Positions 8,354 to 17,404 of a DNA stretch of 64,000 bases are shown here, piece by piece. Made by a program: the position numbers and the translations under genes. Source of the DNA: Candidatus Obscuribacterales bacterium (lineage in GTDB: Bacteria > Cyanobacteriota > Vampirovibrionia > Obscuribacterales > Obscuribacteraceae); NCBI GenBank assembly GCA_019750335.1, contig JAIEOQ010000003.1:496001-560000 (forward strand), given 5' to 3'. The notes below the pieces were generated by a model, which saw only the letters and a list, made by a program, of their open reading frames with translations, ran no database searches and was not told the DNA's origin. Positions within the stretch are counted from its first letter, which is position 1. Every line of letters starts with the position of its first letter.

Positions 8354-9562
8354 ATGATTGAACAAATACAAACTCAATGTTGCATAGTCGGCGGCGGTCC
8401 GGCCGGAATGATGCTCGGATTGCTTTTAGCTCGTCATGGTAACAATGTTGTCGTTTTAGAAAAACATGCCGATTTTTTACGCGATTTTCGCGGCGATACC
8501 GTTCATCCATCAACCCTGGAAATAATGCATGAACTGGGCATTCTAGATCAATTTTTGCAACGACCGCACCAAGCAGTCCAGCACCTGGGTGGTCAAATTG
8601 GCGACGAATTTGTGCCCTTAGCTGATTTTAGCCATGTATCAACACACTGCAAATTTATAGCGCTAATGCCGCAATGGCATTTTTTGAATTTTTTAGTTGA
8701 ACAAGCAAACAAATATCCCGGCTTCCGCTTGATTATGGAAGCGGAAGCAACAGATCTAATTCAAAAGCAAGGCAAAATTTCAGGAGTCCTGGCCAATACG
8801 CCTCACGGACAGATTGAAATTCAAGCAGATCTCACAGTCGGTGCCGACGGGCGTAAATCAATAATACGTGAACGTGCCGGCTTGCAAGTCGTTGATCTTG
8901 GCGCTCCAATGGATGTACTTTGGCTACGTTTATCAAAAAAAGATTCGGACCCAGGGCAAACTTTAGGACGAATTGGCGCCGGTCGCATATTTATCATGAT
9001 TAACCGCGACGAATATTGGCAGTGTGCTTTTGTAATTCCAAAAGGCGCTTATGCGGATTTAAAAGAAAACGGATTGCCGTCATTCCAACGCAATATTCTT
9101 GAGATTGCTCCATTTTTAGAGGATCGAGTCAATGAGCTTAAAGATTGGAACGACATCAGTTTGTTGACAGTAAAAGTTGATCATTTGCGCCGCTGGTATT
9201 GTCCTGGTCTTATATGTATTGGCGACGCAGCTCATGCCATGTCTCCAATCGGTGGTGTCGGTATTAATTTAGCGATTCAAGATGCTGTTGCAGCAGCCAA
9301 TATTCTGGCCGAACCGCTTACTACCGGGAACTGTTCGGTTTTTGATTTGGATAAAATCCAACACCGCCGAGAGTTTCCTACTCAAGCAACACAAAAAATT
9401 CAAGTGACCATCCAAAACCACATAATCAGTCGTGTTCTTTCCAGCAATCAAAAGCCGACTTTGGCTTGGCCCTTAAAATTATTCTGTCGCTTCCCCTTAT
9501 TGCGCCGCATTCCGGCTCAATTAATTGGGGTTGGCCTACGTCCGGAACATGTTAAGATCTAA
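8354..9562 (+). CDS. FAD-dependent monooxygenase (PHBH/UbiH-like)
   Basis: A 402-residue flavoprotein of the aromatic-hydroxylase group. It has the FAD-binding GGGPAG near residue 15 and the ELEKHADFLRDFRG-type end of the first beta-alpha-beta unit. It also has the conserved DG motif in GADGRKS and the second FAD motif GDAAHAMSPIGGVGIN near residue 295. It probably hydroxylates an aromatic or polyketide-like substrate using NAD(P)H and O2; the substrate is unknown. The frame extends to a TTG at 8336, but the ATG at 8354 has AGAGAG six bases before it. The next small membrane-protein gene starts 22 nt after its stop and may be co-transcribed. Confidence 0.88.
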   Translation: MIEQIQTQCCIVGGGPAGMMLGLLLARHGNNVVVLEKHADFLRDFRGDTVHPSTLEIMHELGILDQFLQRPHQAVQHLGGQIGDEFVPLADFSHVSTHCKFIALMPQWHFLNFLVEQANKYPGFRLIMEAEATDLIQKQGKISGVLANTPHGQIEIQADLTVGADGRKSIIRERAGLQVVDLGAPMDVLWLRLSKKDSDPGQTLGRIGAGRIFIMINRDEYWQCAFVIPKGAYADLKENGLPSFQRNILEIAPFLEDRVNELKDWNDISLLTVKVDHLRRWYCPGLICIGDAAHAMSPIGGVGINLAIQDAVAAANILAEPLTTGNCSVFDLDKIQHRREFPTQATQKIQVTIQNHIISRVLSSNQKPTLAWPLKLFCRFPLLRRIPAQLIGVGLRPEHVKI

Positions 9563-9584
9563 AGATACTCCGAAAAGGTGCTCC

Positions 9585-9737
9585 ATGAAACTCAAATTGC
9601 CCGCTGGCAACCTCGGTTTATTGTCCATCATCGTCGCCGTAATTGTCATTCTTTATCTGGCGGTTAATTGGGCAATTCTCTCTTCCAAGCACTTTAGTGA
9701 TAATTCTCCGACTTTGATCGAGCAGACTACTAAATAA
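9585..9737 (+). CDS. small single-pass membrane protein (50 aa)
   Basis: A 50-residue protein with a short basic N terminus (MKLKLPAG), one long hydrophobic segment at about 11-32, and a polar C-terminal tail. The frame is open upstream into the monooxygenase gene, but AAAAGGTG just before the ATG at 9585 marks the real start. It follows the monooxygenase by 22 nt. No family is recognised. Confidence 0.6.
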   Translation: MKLKLPAGNLGLLSIIVAVIVILYLAVNWAILSSKHFSDNSPTLIEQTTK

Positions 9738-9746
9738 GAGTCGTGG

Positions 9747-10658
9747 CTACGGTCCGTAACGACTGCGGCTAAGCCGGCGTTGTTCACCACCATCCGCTAT
9801 GCCGAATCCAGTTGCATTTCGATGGTAGTGATACCAACCGTTCATTTTTAACTCATGACCGAAAGCACATTCCTGGCAGCTTCCTTTCAGCCTGCCTACT
9901 GTTGCCTGAGCATACCTAAAGCCTCGATCATAAGGACTATAACGTAAGGCTCTTTTATAATATTTAGCTGCTTGCCGCAGCTCTTTGCGATCTTCAAAAA
10001 CCACACCGAGATCGTAATAAGCATCTGGATTATTCGGTTGCAGTTCAGCTGCAGCTTTAAATAGACGTTCAGCATTACGCCTATCGCCAACAGCATACAA
10101 ACGAACACCTTGGCTAAGCAAAAAATTGTTCTTATACGGACCGACCGGATAATATGCAGCTAAATGACCTAAGCCGCGCCGTTCTTCTATACGTTTCATT
10201 ATCTTTTCTTGAGCGACTTTGTCCCCTGAAGGCTGGGAGCTTTTAGCATATTGCCCAAGCCAAAAATCGGTCAATTCATCATATACGGCATCATCAACCG
10301 GCATGATTTTTTTATCGTTCTCTTGGCTTGTTTTTGGCGTTGCCTCAGGATCCGTATATATTCTAGTGGCGAATTTTTGTCCTTTTCTTTCAATAATTAC
10401 GGTTATCCGCCCTTCTTTGACTTCAGCCGATATCAGCTTATCTTCCGCCGCTAAATTGGCTTTTGCTGCCGGTGAGTCGACGCCAACTTTAGTAATTAAA
10501 GAAGGTAGATTTTCCGAAGAAAGAGTGATGCCGGCCTCAGCACAAGAAGCTGCCACCATGTCAACCCGTCCCTCAAGTTTCAAAGGCGCCGGTTCGGCAA
10601 GTACTGCAAGAGGTCCCGAAAAAAAAGCCACAAATAAAGCCAGAAACAGACGAATCAT
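9747..10658 (-). CDS. exported PDZ-like / TPR protein
   Basis: A 303-residue protein with a signal peptide (MIRLFLALFVAFFSGPLAVLAEP). Residues about 25-95 look like a PDZ-type module (GITLSSENLPSLITKVGVDSPAAKANLAAEDKLI, cut by me into the typical SPA-x-x-A-x-L-x-x-D-x-L pattern). Two or three TPRs follow at about 190-265 (NPDAYYDLGVVFEDRKELRQAAKYYKRAL), then a tail with a CQEC pair. The ATG overlaps the stop of the upstream gene (ATGA), which fixes the start at 10658 and implies coupled translation. Last gene of the exported-protein run from 14268 to 9747. Role unknown; probably an envelope scaffold. Confidence 0.82.
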   Translation of the reverse strand: MIRLFLALFVAFFSGPLAVLAEPAPLKLEGRVDMVAASCAEAGITLSSENLPSLITKVGVDSPAAKANLAAEDKLISAEVKEGRITVIIERKGQKFATRIYTDPEATPKTSQENDKKIMPVDDAVYDELTDFWLGQYAKSSQPSGDKVAQEKIMKRIEERRGLGHLAAYYPVGPYKNNFLLSQGVRLYAVGDRRNAERLFKAAAELQPNNPDAYYDLGVVFEDRKELRQAAKYYKRALRYSPYDRGFRYAQATVGRLKGSCQECAFGHELKMNGWYHYHRNATGFGIADGGEQRRLSRSRYGP

Positions 10659-11764
10659 GAAGAAGCGGTCTGCCCTTTGTTGCTTGAATCTTGTAGGCGA
10701 ACCAACATCCATTGCTGTGTATTGTCTTTAGTGTAATGAACAAGAATCGGGCTTTGCGGTTTCAATAGATTGCTTATGCCGGTATCGTAAACAACTGTTT
10801 TATTATTGCCAACAATCCAGCTTACTCGCTGAGCTTTTTTATCTACAGCACCGCGAATAGGCAAAGTTTCATTAGTCAAACTATTGAAATAATTGCCCCG
10901 AATAATACCTTGCTTATTTGTACAAAGCTGCATAATCTGAGACGAATCACTTTGATTGTTTTGCACAAGAGCATAAACACCAAGCGGCTTCCATTCTTTA
11001 GCATATTTGCTTTGTGCCGCCGCCGTTGTCGGCTGCGTATTTTCAGGCGGAGCTGATACAGCTAAATTTTGTGCTTGTTCGTAATATTGGTCGTCGGTAT
11101 ATGTAGGCGTACTGCCGTAATAAACTTGGCCATCATCGCCATAGCTGATGTTGTCACCATAATCATAATCAACTAGGTCGCCATAACCGCCACCCCACCA
11201 ACCGGCTAGATCGTCCCAACGAGCTTCATTCCAAGCCCAACGATCACCCCAATAACGATTGTTCCAACTGTTTGGATGATTTTGCCACCAGCCATGATTG
11301 AAAGCATTGTAATTATTGAAACCGCTACGTACCTGGCTACCTCTTGCGGCTAAATCAGCCGAGCTTACACGTTGAGTACCGGCGTCACGCGCCGTAGGAC
11401 TATTGCTTATTCGACCGAAACCGCCATCAGTAGCAAAGCTGTTTGCATGATTGACGGCACCATAATTGCTGACACCGTCATCGCCCGGACGGCCGAAATC
11501 TGCCGGCAGATCATGGCTGAAAGCAGAGTCACGACTAGCCGGAAGACCATCGCCATAACCGCGTCCATAATCACCGCGTCCACCACCGTATCCACGTCCG
11601 TAATCGTCACGCCCGTAGCCGCGACCATAATCACCATGATAGCCACCGCCACCGCCGAAATGACCGCCGCCGCCACCACCGCCTCTGGCCCAGGTCAAAT
11701 TATTTGCCGGCAGTAGCAGAGACACGAATAAAATTGAAAACAATATGCCGCTGTTTTTATTCAT
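10655..11764 (-). CDS. secreted Gly/Tyr/Asp-rich protein with conserved C-terminal domain
   Basis: A 369-residue protein with a signal peptide ending near NLTWA. It then has a glycine run and about six RGYG/DYGR repeats (residues 28-75), an Asn/Trp/Tyr-rich middle (NHGWWQNHPNSWNNRYWG near 155), and a compact C-terminal domain of about 115 residues. That domain (WKPLGVYALVQ … QWMLVRLQD) looks like a small beta-barrel. An AGGAG box lies 8 nt before the ATG. It starts 11 nt after the NTF2-like gene stops and overlaps the next gene by ATGA, so it is the middle of an operon. Probably a surface or matrix protein, by composition only. Confidence 0.8.
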   Translation of the reverse strand: MNKNSGILFSILFVSLLLPANNLTWARGGGGGGGHFGGGGGYHGDYGRGYGRDDYGRGYGGGRGDYGRGYGDGLPASRDSAFSHDLPADFGRPGDDGVSNYGAVNHANSFATDGGFGRISNSPTARDAGTQRVSSADLAARGSQVRSGFNNYNAFNHGWWQNHPNSWNNRYWGDRWAWNEARWDDLAGWWGGGYGDLVDYDYGDNISYGDDGQVYYGSTPTYTDDQYYEQAQNLAVSAPPENTQPTTAAAQSKYAKEWKPLGVYALVQNNQSDSSQIMQLCTNKQGIIRGNYFNSLTNETLPIRGAVDKKAQRVSWIVGNNKTVVYDTGISNLLKPQSPILVHYTKDNTQQWMLVRLQDSSNKGQTASS

Positions 11765-11775
11765 TGTTTCTTCTC

Positions 11776-12702
11776 CTAGCCTTGATCACGGCTTACTTTA
11801 ATAACGCCAGTATCAGGAAATTGTTTGTCCAAGGGAGAGCCAAGAAGGTGTCGCCCGGTCGATTGCCAGGTAAACGTATCTTTATTTTCCGGCTTGATGA
11901 TATAGTCAGCCCAAGCTATGCAACCGTCTGTTTCTGTTGAACGAGCGTGAGCAACAAAAGATTTATTTGTTTTTTCCCACCAAGCTTCACCATAGCCACC
12001 ATTACTTCCGCATTGCCAGGAACAGATTTGGCGGCGTAACGGATTCCAATAAATAATTTGTACATCGGTCGATTTGGACCCGTCGGCAGCTTCGCAGATT
12101 GATTCACTACGAATCATTTTTTTATCGCCAATCCAATCAAACTTTAAGCGCAACGTACCTTGAGGACTTTTAGCCGTCCAGGAACCAACGAGCCAGCCTA
12201 AATCATCAACCAGACTTTCAGGTTTTGGCATTGATTGCGGAAGAAACGATTCAGATACATTGAGCATCTGCCATTTACCATCGCGCTTTATATGAAAGGT
12301 CGTGTATCTTGCCGAAGATTGCGGAGCCGCAGATTGAATAAGCTTAGTTGTGCCTTGCTCAATTGCCGTATTTTCTGAAGGAAATTCAAGTGATTCGATA
12401 GTAACGTTAAAACGTTGTTTGCCAAACTGTTTGAAGAACCCGGACATTTGCTCTTTAATTGCCTCGCGACCGCGATAAACATTACCCAATGCATCCGTAT
12501 ACACTGCGTCTGCTGCCCACATATCGGCTAAGGTAGCGATATCGGCTGCAGCAAAAGCTTTTACATAGTCATCTGCTTGTGCTCGAATCGCCGCTTCATC
12601 ATTTTTATGATCGACATTAACCGAATCATGAGCTAACGCCGATGAAAATATTTGCCCGGCAACAAGCATCAACGTCAGATAAAAACTCTTCGCTGTTCTC
12701 AT
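11776..12702 (-). CDS. exported SnoaL/NTF2-like (SgcJ/DUF4440-type) protein
   Basis: A 308-residue protein with a signal peptide (SFYLTLMLVAGQIFSSALA). Residues about 33-155 form an NTF2-like cone domain: the IRAQADDYVKAFAAADIATLADMWAADAVY start and the YRGREAIKEQ helix are typical of SgcJ/EcaC and ketosteroid-isomerase-like proteins. The C-terminal half (about 165-305) looks like a lipocalin- or heme-binding-like beta domain (WLVGSWTAKSPQGTL … WQSTGRHL). Many such proteins bind small ligands rather than catalyse. A GGAGAG box precedes the ATG. First gene of the tightly packed trio 12702-9747, and only 46 bp behind the FG-GAP-like gene. Confidence 0.82.
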   Translation of the reverse strand: MRTAKSFYLTLMLVAGQIFSSALAHDSVNVDHKNDEAAIRAQADDYVKAFAAADIATLADMWAADAVYTDALGNVYRGREAIKEQMSGFFKQFGKQRFNVTIESLEFPSENTAIEQGTTKLIQSAAPQSSARYTTFHIKRDGKWQMLNVSESFLPQSMPKPESLVDDLGWLVGSWTAKSPQGTLRLKFDWIGDKKMIRSESICEAADGSKSTDVQIIYWNPLRRQICSWQCGSNGGYGEAWWEKTNKSFVAHARSTETDGCIAWADYIIKPENKDTFTWQSTGRHLLGSPLDKQFPDTGVIKVSRDQG

Positions 12703-12748
12703 TTATATCTCTCCAGGATCTAGTCCTAGTATTCCCAAAATAAAGGGT

Positions 12749-13684
12749 TTATAGCCTCTTCAATTCAGGATTGATTCTGCGCAAAAATGACCAATAAATA
12801 CTCTCTTCGCTAATTTTGCTTGTGAAATCATTCCACAGTTGATCCTTGCTGTATTTTTGTATTTTTGAATTTTTCAGGTTGGCGTCATAAATCATTATTG
12901 GTTTGTTGCCCGGATAAAGACAGTTAAGCAATTCACGAGCTTGCTTTGCATTACCTGAATAAATCAAATCCAGCATAGCCGACCAAACCGCCTGAAACTC
13001 TTCGGCACTTTCAGTACCAGGAGGCTTCATTTTGACTTTTTTACTGGCTGCTTCTTTTTTCAAACGTACAGCCGAAACAATCTTATCCAAATCAACATTC
13101 TTTTTTACATTTAAAGGCGATGGAGCATAAGCTTGACCGTTCCATTGCAACACTAACATCGGCGAAGCGTTGGCACCTAAATAAGATAAAGGTTGTGCTG
13201 AAAGTAGCTCCGGTTTTCGATCATGATTAAGATCGGCAAATTCCACATAGCCACTGTTAAATATCATGCTCGGCTTTACTTCGTACAAACTCATAATCAT
13301 GGTGTTATGGCTTTTACCGGTGTGATAATCAAAAACCAACTCCGGGATGCCATCGCCATTCATATCTTTAGCTACAGGTTTCATATCTATATCAAGCACG
13401 GATGAGCTGGCAGTTTCAGCAAAGGGATCGATAAAACGATAACCGTCTCCGGATAATATCGCTTCTTGATTTTTAAATCGCGCACAATTAAATAGTACGT
13501 CCTTATTTTTGATCATCTTAAAAGTGAGAACAGTATTTCCAGCAATCTCTTGCTCGATTGTATAGCGCCCAAGCTTGAACGACCGCTTAGTCGTTTGCAC
13601 CGTCGTATCCGGCTTTGGCACCGCTAAGGTTTGAGGACAGAGAGTAAACAGTACAAGACCGGTAATAACAAATTGCCGCTTCAC
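12749..13684 (-). CDS. exported FG-GAP/VCBS-like protein
   Basis: The protein is 311 residues from the GTG at 13684. That codon overlaps the upstream stop (GTGA) and begins directly with a signal peptide (KRQFVITGLVLFTLCPQTLA); a longer reading to 13723 would place extra residues before it. The middle has calcium-binding-like loops (MNGDGIPELVFDY and DLNHDRKPELLSA) as in FG-GAP/integrin-type repeats, and the last 90 residues are helical and basic. No catalytic motif is seen. It is translationally coupled to the SAF lipoprotein, so the two probably work together at the envelope. Confidence 0.78.
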   Translation of the reverse strand: MKRQFVITGLVLFTLCPQTLAVPKPDTTVQTTKRSFKLGRYTIEQEIAGNTVLTFKMIKNKDVLFNCARFKNQEAILSGDGYRFIDPFAETASSSVLDIDMKPVAKDMNGDGIPELVFDYHTGKSHNTMIMSLYEVKPSMIFNSGYVEFADLNHDRKPELLSAQPLSYLGANASPMLVLQWNGQAYAPSPLNVKKNVDLDKIVSAVRLKKEAASKKVKMKPPGTESAEEFQAVWSAMLDLIYSGNAKQARELLNCLYPGNKPIMIYDANLKNSKIQKYSKDQLWNDFTSKISEESIYWSFLRRINPELKRL

Positions 13685-14268
13685 TGTTTTTTCTTCGCCT
13701 CCGGTATTTGAATGTCTTGCCAACAGACAAGCCGTCCAGCCGGAATTCCCACAGAAGTCAAACCGACAATTTCGTCACGGGAATGAACCATATCAAGCGG
13801 CGCTTCATTTTCAGGCACAATTACATCGGACAACTGATCGACATCAATAATTTCATCCTTGCGCAGCTCTCGATTGCTTACTAAAAGTCGCACACCTTCT
13901 CTTGAGTTAATATAAACATGAGCTGAAGGGCGATCCCGTCCGTCTTCAACTTGCTTAAACTTCGCATCTTGAAGGTTGTGAAAATAAAGTGGTTGTCCAG
14001 CTTTAAGATTGTGTCTAGACGTAGCACCGATTGCCTCTTCGGCAAAACAAAGCTGATCGACGCCTGCTACCGCGGCAGCGACAGGTCGCTCTTGAACATC
14101 GGCAGCGCTAATTTTGATTCCTTTTGCCACATCTTTAGTTAAGAATAAACCTTTCTCCGGCCAAGTGGTGTGATAGCCGGCAATATCGGCAGTTGCCCCG
14201 GTGAAAACCGGCGCGCAGGCTGAAAACACTAAAGAAAGGATCAGGCTACAGTAAATATAGCGAGGCAA
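13681..14268 (-). CDS. lipoprotein with two SAF-like domains
   Basis: The frame is open to 14430, but the best start is TTG at 14268, with GGAG 8 nt upstream. From there a lipoprotein signal follows at once (hydrophobic core, lipobox VFSAC, Cys18); this gives 195 residues. Residues about 45-105 look like a SAF domain (LTKDVAKGIKISAADVQ … AGQPLYFHNL), and a second copy covers about 125-190 (SNRELRKDEIIDVDQLSD … AGRLVCWQDI). SAF domains occur in CpaB/FlgA pilus and flagellar assembly proteins and in some enzymes. No pilus genes are nearby. It diverges from the DUF3142 gene, with 70 bp between the starts. Confidence 0.75.
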   Translation of the reverse strand: MPRYIYCSLILSLVFSACAPVFTGATADIAGYHTTWPEKGLFLTKDVAKGIKISAADVQERPVAAAVAGVDQLCFAEEAIGATSRHNLKAGQPLYFHNLQDAKFKQVEDGRDRPSAHVYINSREGVRLLVSNRELRKDEIIDVDQLSDVIVPENEAPLDMVHSRDEIVGLTSVGIPAGRLVCWQDIQIPEAKKKQ

Positions 14269-14338
14269 ATTAAACGCTCCATTGCCAATCTGACAACCAT
14301 GATATCTTAATTCAGGAAGAAGCGCGAAGGACTTTCTT

Positions 14339-15121
14339 TTGCCTGGAATCAAATATTTCTGCTTGCTGCTTGGACTGTCCGTTCTTTTCAAGGTGACAAC
14401 CGGGTCATGCTCGGCCAGTGAAATTCCCAATACTGTTCTCTGGGCCTGGCAACGCTCTGAAGATTTATCAACACTGGCAAGCGAGCGTTTCGCCGTTGCT
14501 TATTTCGCTTGTCACGTAGTCCTCTCCGGTGAGGAAACCAAAGAATTTTGGCGCAACCAACCTCTGAAAGTAAAAGCAAATACAAAGTTGATACCAGTCA
14601 TGCGTTTGGATTGCGATCGCAAAAATCCACCAGCATTAACTGCACAGCAATTGGAACGAACGGCGGCAATCATGCGTAAGCTGTCCGCACTACCGCAAAC
14701 AGCCGCCGTACAAATTGATTTTGACGCTCTTCAATCCCAAAGAGATTTTTATAAAAATCTGCTTGAGCTGGTCAAAGCCAAATTACCGCCAAAAATACCT
14801 TTATCAATTACAGCTCTTGCCTCCTGGTGTCTTTATGACAACTGGATCAAAGATTTACCCGTCGATGAAACCGTACCGATGATGTTCAGCCTCGGTGACG
14901 AACGACAAAAAATTCTCCTTTACTTCCGCTCCGGCCATGGATTCTTGCAAAAGAGTTGTTGCCAAACACTAGGTTTATCTCTTGAAGATATGGAGATGAA
15001 TCAACTCATGATTCCACTTGCAAGAAATCGTAAAATACCGGTGCGCGTCTATCTATTCACTCGCAATGCTTGGACGGCAAAAAAAATCAGTGCAGCTCAA
15101 ACCATGCTGGGTCAACCATGA
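14339..15121 (+). CDS. exported DUF3142-family protein
   Basis: A 260-residue protein starting at TTG with GAAGGA 7 nt upstream and a signal peptide ending near GSCSA. It fits the DUF3142 pattern: VLWAWQRSEDLSTL near the mature N terminus, QIDFDALQSQRDFY in the middle, and the family signature LSITALASWCLYDNWI, then VPMMFSLG. The family resembles a TIM-barrel glycosidase-like fold, but its activity is not known. The stop overlaps the start of the next gene by ATGA, so the two are made together. The SAF lipoprotein gene is divergent. Confidence 0.83.
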   Translation: MPGIKYFCLLLGLSVLFKVTTGSCSASEIPNTVLWAWQRSEDLSTLASERFAVAYFACHVVLSGEETKEFWRNQPLKVKANTKLIPVMRLDCDRKNPPALTAQQLERTAAIMRKLSALPQTAAVQIDFDALQSQRDFYKNLLELVKAKLPPKIPLSITALASWCLYDNWIKDLPVDETVPMMFSLGDERQKILLYFRSGHGFLQKSCCQTLGLSLEDMEMNQLMIPLARNRKIPVRVYLFTRNAWTAKKISAAQTMLGQP

Positions 15122-17364
15122 AAAAGCAAACAATCAGTTTATTACTTGCCACTGTTCTTTCAAGTACAAGCGCATTAACGCCGGCATTTAGCTGCGCCTT
15201 TTCGATCGATCCTTACTATACATATAGTGTCCATCCGGATTTTCCTCTAAAAAAATATGCCGCAGGAGAGCTTGGTATTCTGCAGCCAACTTATGCCCGT
15301 TCATATCTTCTAACCGCTTACCGCTATCTGTCCGGCAATCCGCTTAGCGACAATGAACAAGCAAGCATGGTCCAGCTTTGGGACAATCGTTTAACAAATA
15401 GCGATGACTGGTGCCAGAGCGATACTTCCGCCTGGTTAAAAGAACGCGCTCAAATTCCCGGGGCAACAAAAATCGACAGTATCGACACCGAACATTCAGT
15501 CGATAAAGAAAATCCCTGGCAATCCTATTGTAATTGTCAAACCAGTGCTTTTGAAACAGCCGCCGCTAAGCTTAAAGAGCTTGTCACTAAATACGGTGCC
15601 AGCTCCGATCAGGTAAAGCAATGGCTTAAAGCCCAAGATGACGTTTTTTCCAACTGCGGAACCGCAGGCTACATGGAAAAACCGAAACCGATATTAATCC
15701 CCGAACCTCTACCGGCAACAGCCGATCCTGCTTTACAACAAGATCGTAACTATCAAATTGCAGCAGCAAATTTTTATTCGCAAAACTTTGCCACAGCTCG
15801 CAAAGAATTCGATGCCATTGCCGCCGACAAGAATTCTCCTTGGAGCAAGCTTGCCCCTTATTTGGCGGCAAGAGCACTGGTTCGCCAAGCTACTTTAAGT
15901 AAAACTCTCGACAGCAAGCTATTGGCTGAAGCTCAACAAATAATCAAAACGTTGCTTGCCGATCCGGCTTATGCTGATATGACCGACAATCTATCCAAGC
16001 TTGAAAGCTTTATCGCCGTCCGTTTATCTCCGGCTGAACATCTACAAGAGCTTAGCCAGCAAAAGTTGACTTTGCCGATAGCCGGTGAAGTAACTAAAAC
16101 GATTGATATTCTTTCCGGACAGCAAGACGATGACGACAGCAAAGAGATTGAATATGCAAAATTGTCTAATTCACTAAAAGCTCCTGATTCGGTTGACTGG
16201 ATTATGACTTTTCAATCCACGGATGAAGCAGGCAAAAAGCACGCTCTTGAACAATGGCGCAAAACAGCATCTTTGCCCTGGTTGGTAGCTGCCGTCGCTA
16301 CAATCGATGGTGATGACAGCGAGACTGCCGAGATTATCAATGCCGCTGAAAAACAGAATTCGAGCGCTGCTAAATGGACTCTCTTTTATCATGTCAATCG
16401 TCTTGATCTTGAGAAAGACAAAATCGATTTAGTACGCACACGCCTGGATAAAGTACTCTCCGCACCGCCGGCCGATCTTTCTATTTCATCTCTCAATCAA
16501 CTCAAATTGCAACGTTTGGCTCTAGCTAAAAATTTGCAAGAGTTGATTCGTTTCGGCATTCAGAACCCAGCAGGTATCTGCACTTCAGGCGGTATTGCCG
16601 GAGTACCGGACAATGTAAGTGACATAGAGAAGAGTGGCAAAGCCGAAGTTACACCGCCCTTGCTTACTCCCGAGCTTGCCGATGTAATGGATAACAAGCT
16701 TCCTTTACAGTCGCTTATACAAATTGCCAGCAATCAAACGATACCAGCAAATTTGCGCAGCCACCTAGCTTGGACCGCATGGGTGCGCGCTGTACTAATC
16801 GGCGACGAAGCCGCAGCTAAAAGTTTGGCACAAATAAACTTGCCTTTGAACAAAGCAAAACAAAAACTCTTTCAAGCATATCTTTCAGCTTCTAATGCTG
16901 AATCACGTAAATTCGCCGCTGTCTTTTTGATGTTGCAATTTTCATCGGCACAACCTAATGCTGGCTACGGACCTTTATTACAAGATAGTTATGGTGACGA
17001 CAGCGGCTGGTGGTGGGCAGCAAAACCAATTGCTAAGTATGACAACGACGGGATGTGTCCTGCTGTTGAAACTTTCGAACCATTGTTTCTTACTGCTGCT
17101 CAAAAAGCACAAACAGCTAAAGAATTGGCTAAATTAGGTACAACGTCCGGAGCGCCAAATTATTTCTGCAAAACAGTTCTCGCCTTCGCTAAAACCAAGC
17201 CAAACGACGAACGCTTGCCTCAAGCTTTACATTTCGCCGTAAAGTCAACTCGTTACGGAATGACCGATGAAGGCACAAATACTCTTTCTAAACAATGTTT
17301 CCAACTTCTTCATTCGCGCTTTAAAACAAGCCCATGGGCCAAGAAAACACCTTACTGGTATTGA
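15118..17364 (+). CDS. large exported helical-repeat protein paired with DUF3142
   Basis: A 748-residue protein; I start it at the ATG at 15118, which overlaps the DUF3142 stop and opens with a signal peptide (TISLLLATVLSSTSALTPAFS). The mature protein is largely helical with TPR-like pieces (QIAAANFYSQNFATARKEFDAIA; SKLAPYLAARALVRQA near residue 235). It has conserved-looking Cys and Trp clusters near residues 100-170 and a C-terminal GYGPLLQDSYGDDSGWWW segment. It resembles the uncharacterised proteins encoded beside DUF3142 genes in other Gram-negative bacteria, though I could not confirm this by search. The tight coupling suggests a secreted two-part system. Confidence 0.8.
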   Translation: MKKQTISLLLATVLSSTSALTPAFSCAFSIDPYYTYSVHPDFPLKKYAAGELGILQPTYARSYLLTAYRYLSGNPLSDNEQASMVQLWDNRLTNSDDWCQSDTSAWLKERAQIPGATKIDSIDTEHSVDKENPWQSYCNCQTSAFETAAAKLKELVTKYGASSDQVKQWLKAQDDVFSNCGTAGYMEKPKPILIPEPLPATADPALQQDRNYQIAAANFYSQNFATARKEFDAIAADKNSPWSKLAPYLAARALVRQATLSKTLDSKLLAEAQQIIKTLLADPAYADMTDNLSKLESFIAVRLSPAEHLQELSQQKLTLPIAGEVTKTIDILSGQQDDDDSKEIEYAKLSNSLKAPDSVDWIMTFQSTDEAGKKHALEQWRKTASLPWLVAAVATIDGDDSETAEIINAAEKQNSSAAKWTLFYHVNRLDLEKDKIDLVRTRLDKVLSAPPADLSISSLNQLKLQRLALAKNLQELIRFGIQNPAGICTSGGIAGVPDNVSDIEKSGKAEVTPPLLTPELADVMDNKLPLQSLIQIASNQTIPANLRSHLAWTAWVRAVLIGDEAAAKSLAQINLPLNKAKQKLFQAYLSASNAESRKFAAVFLMLQFSSAQPNAGYGPLLQDSYGDDSGWWWAAKPIAKYDNDGMCPAVETFEPLFLTAAQKAQTAKELAKLGTTSGAPNYFCKTVLAFAKTKPNDERLPQALHFAVKSTRYGMTDEGTNTLSKQCFQLLHSRFKTSPWAKKTPYWY

Positions 17365-17404
17365 CATGCTAAACTAAGCCATCAACATTAAAGGTAACTA
17401 GGCA

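Noticed and set aside
9739-9764. Terminator hairpin after the 50-aa membrane protein
   Set aside because: AGTCGT/ACGACT can pair, but the inner stem is weak and there is no T-run.
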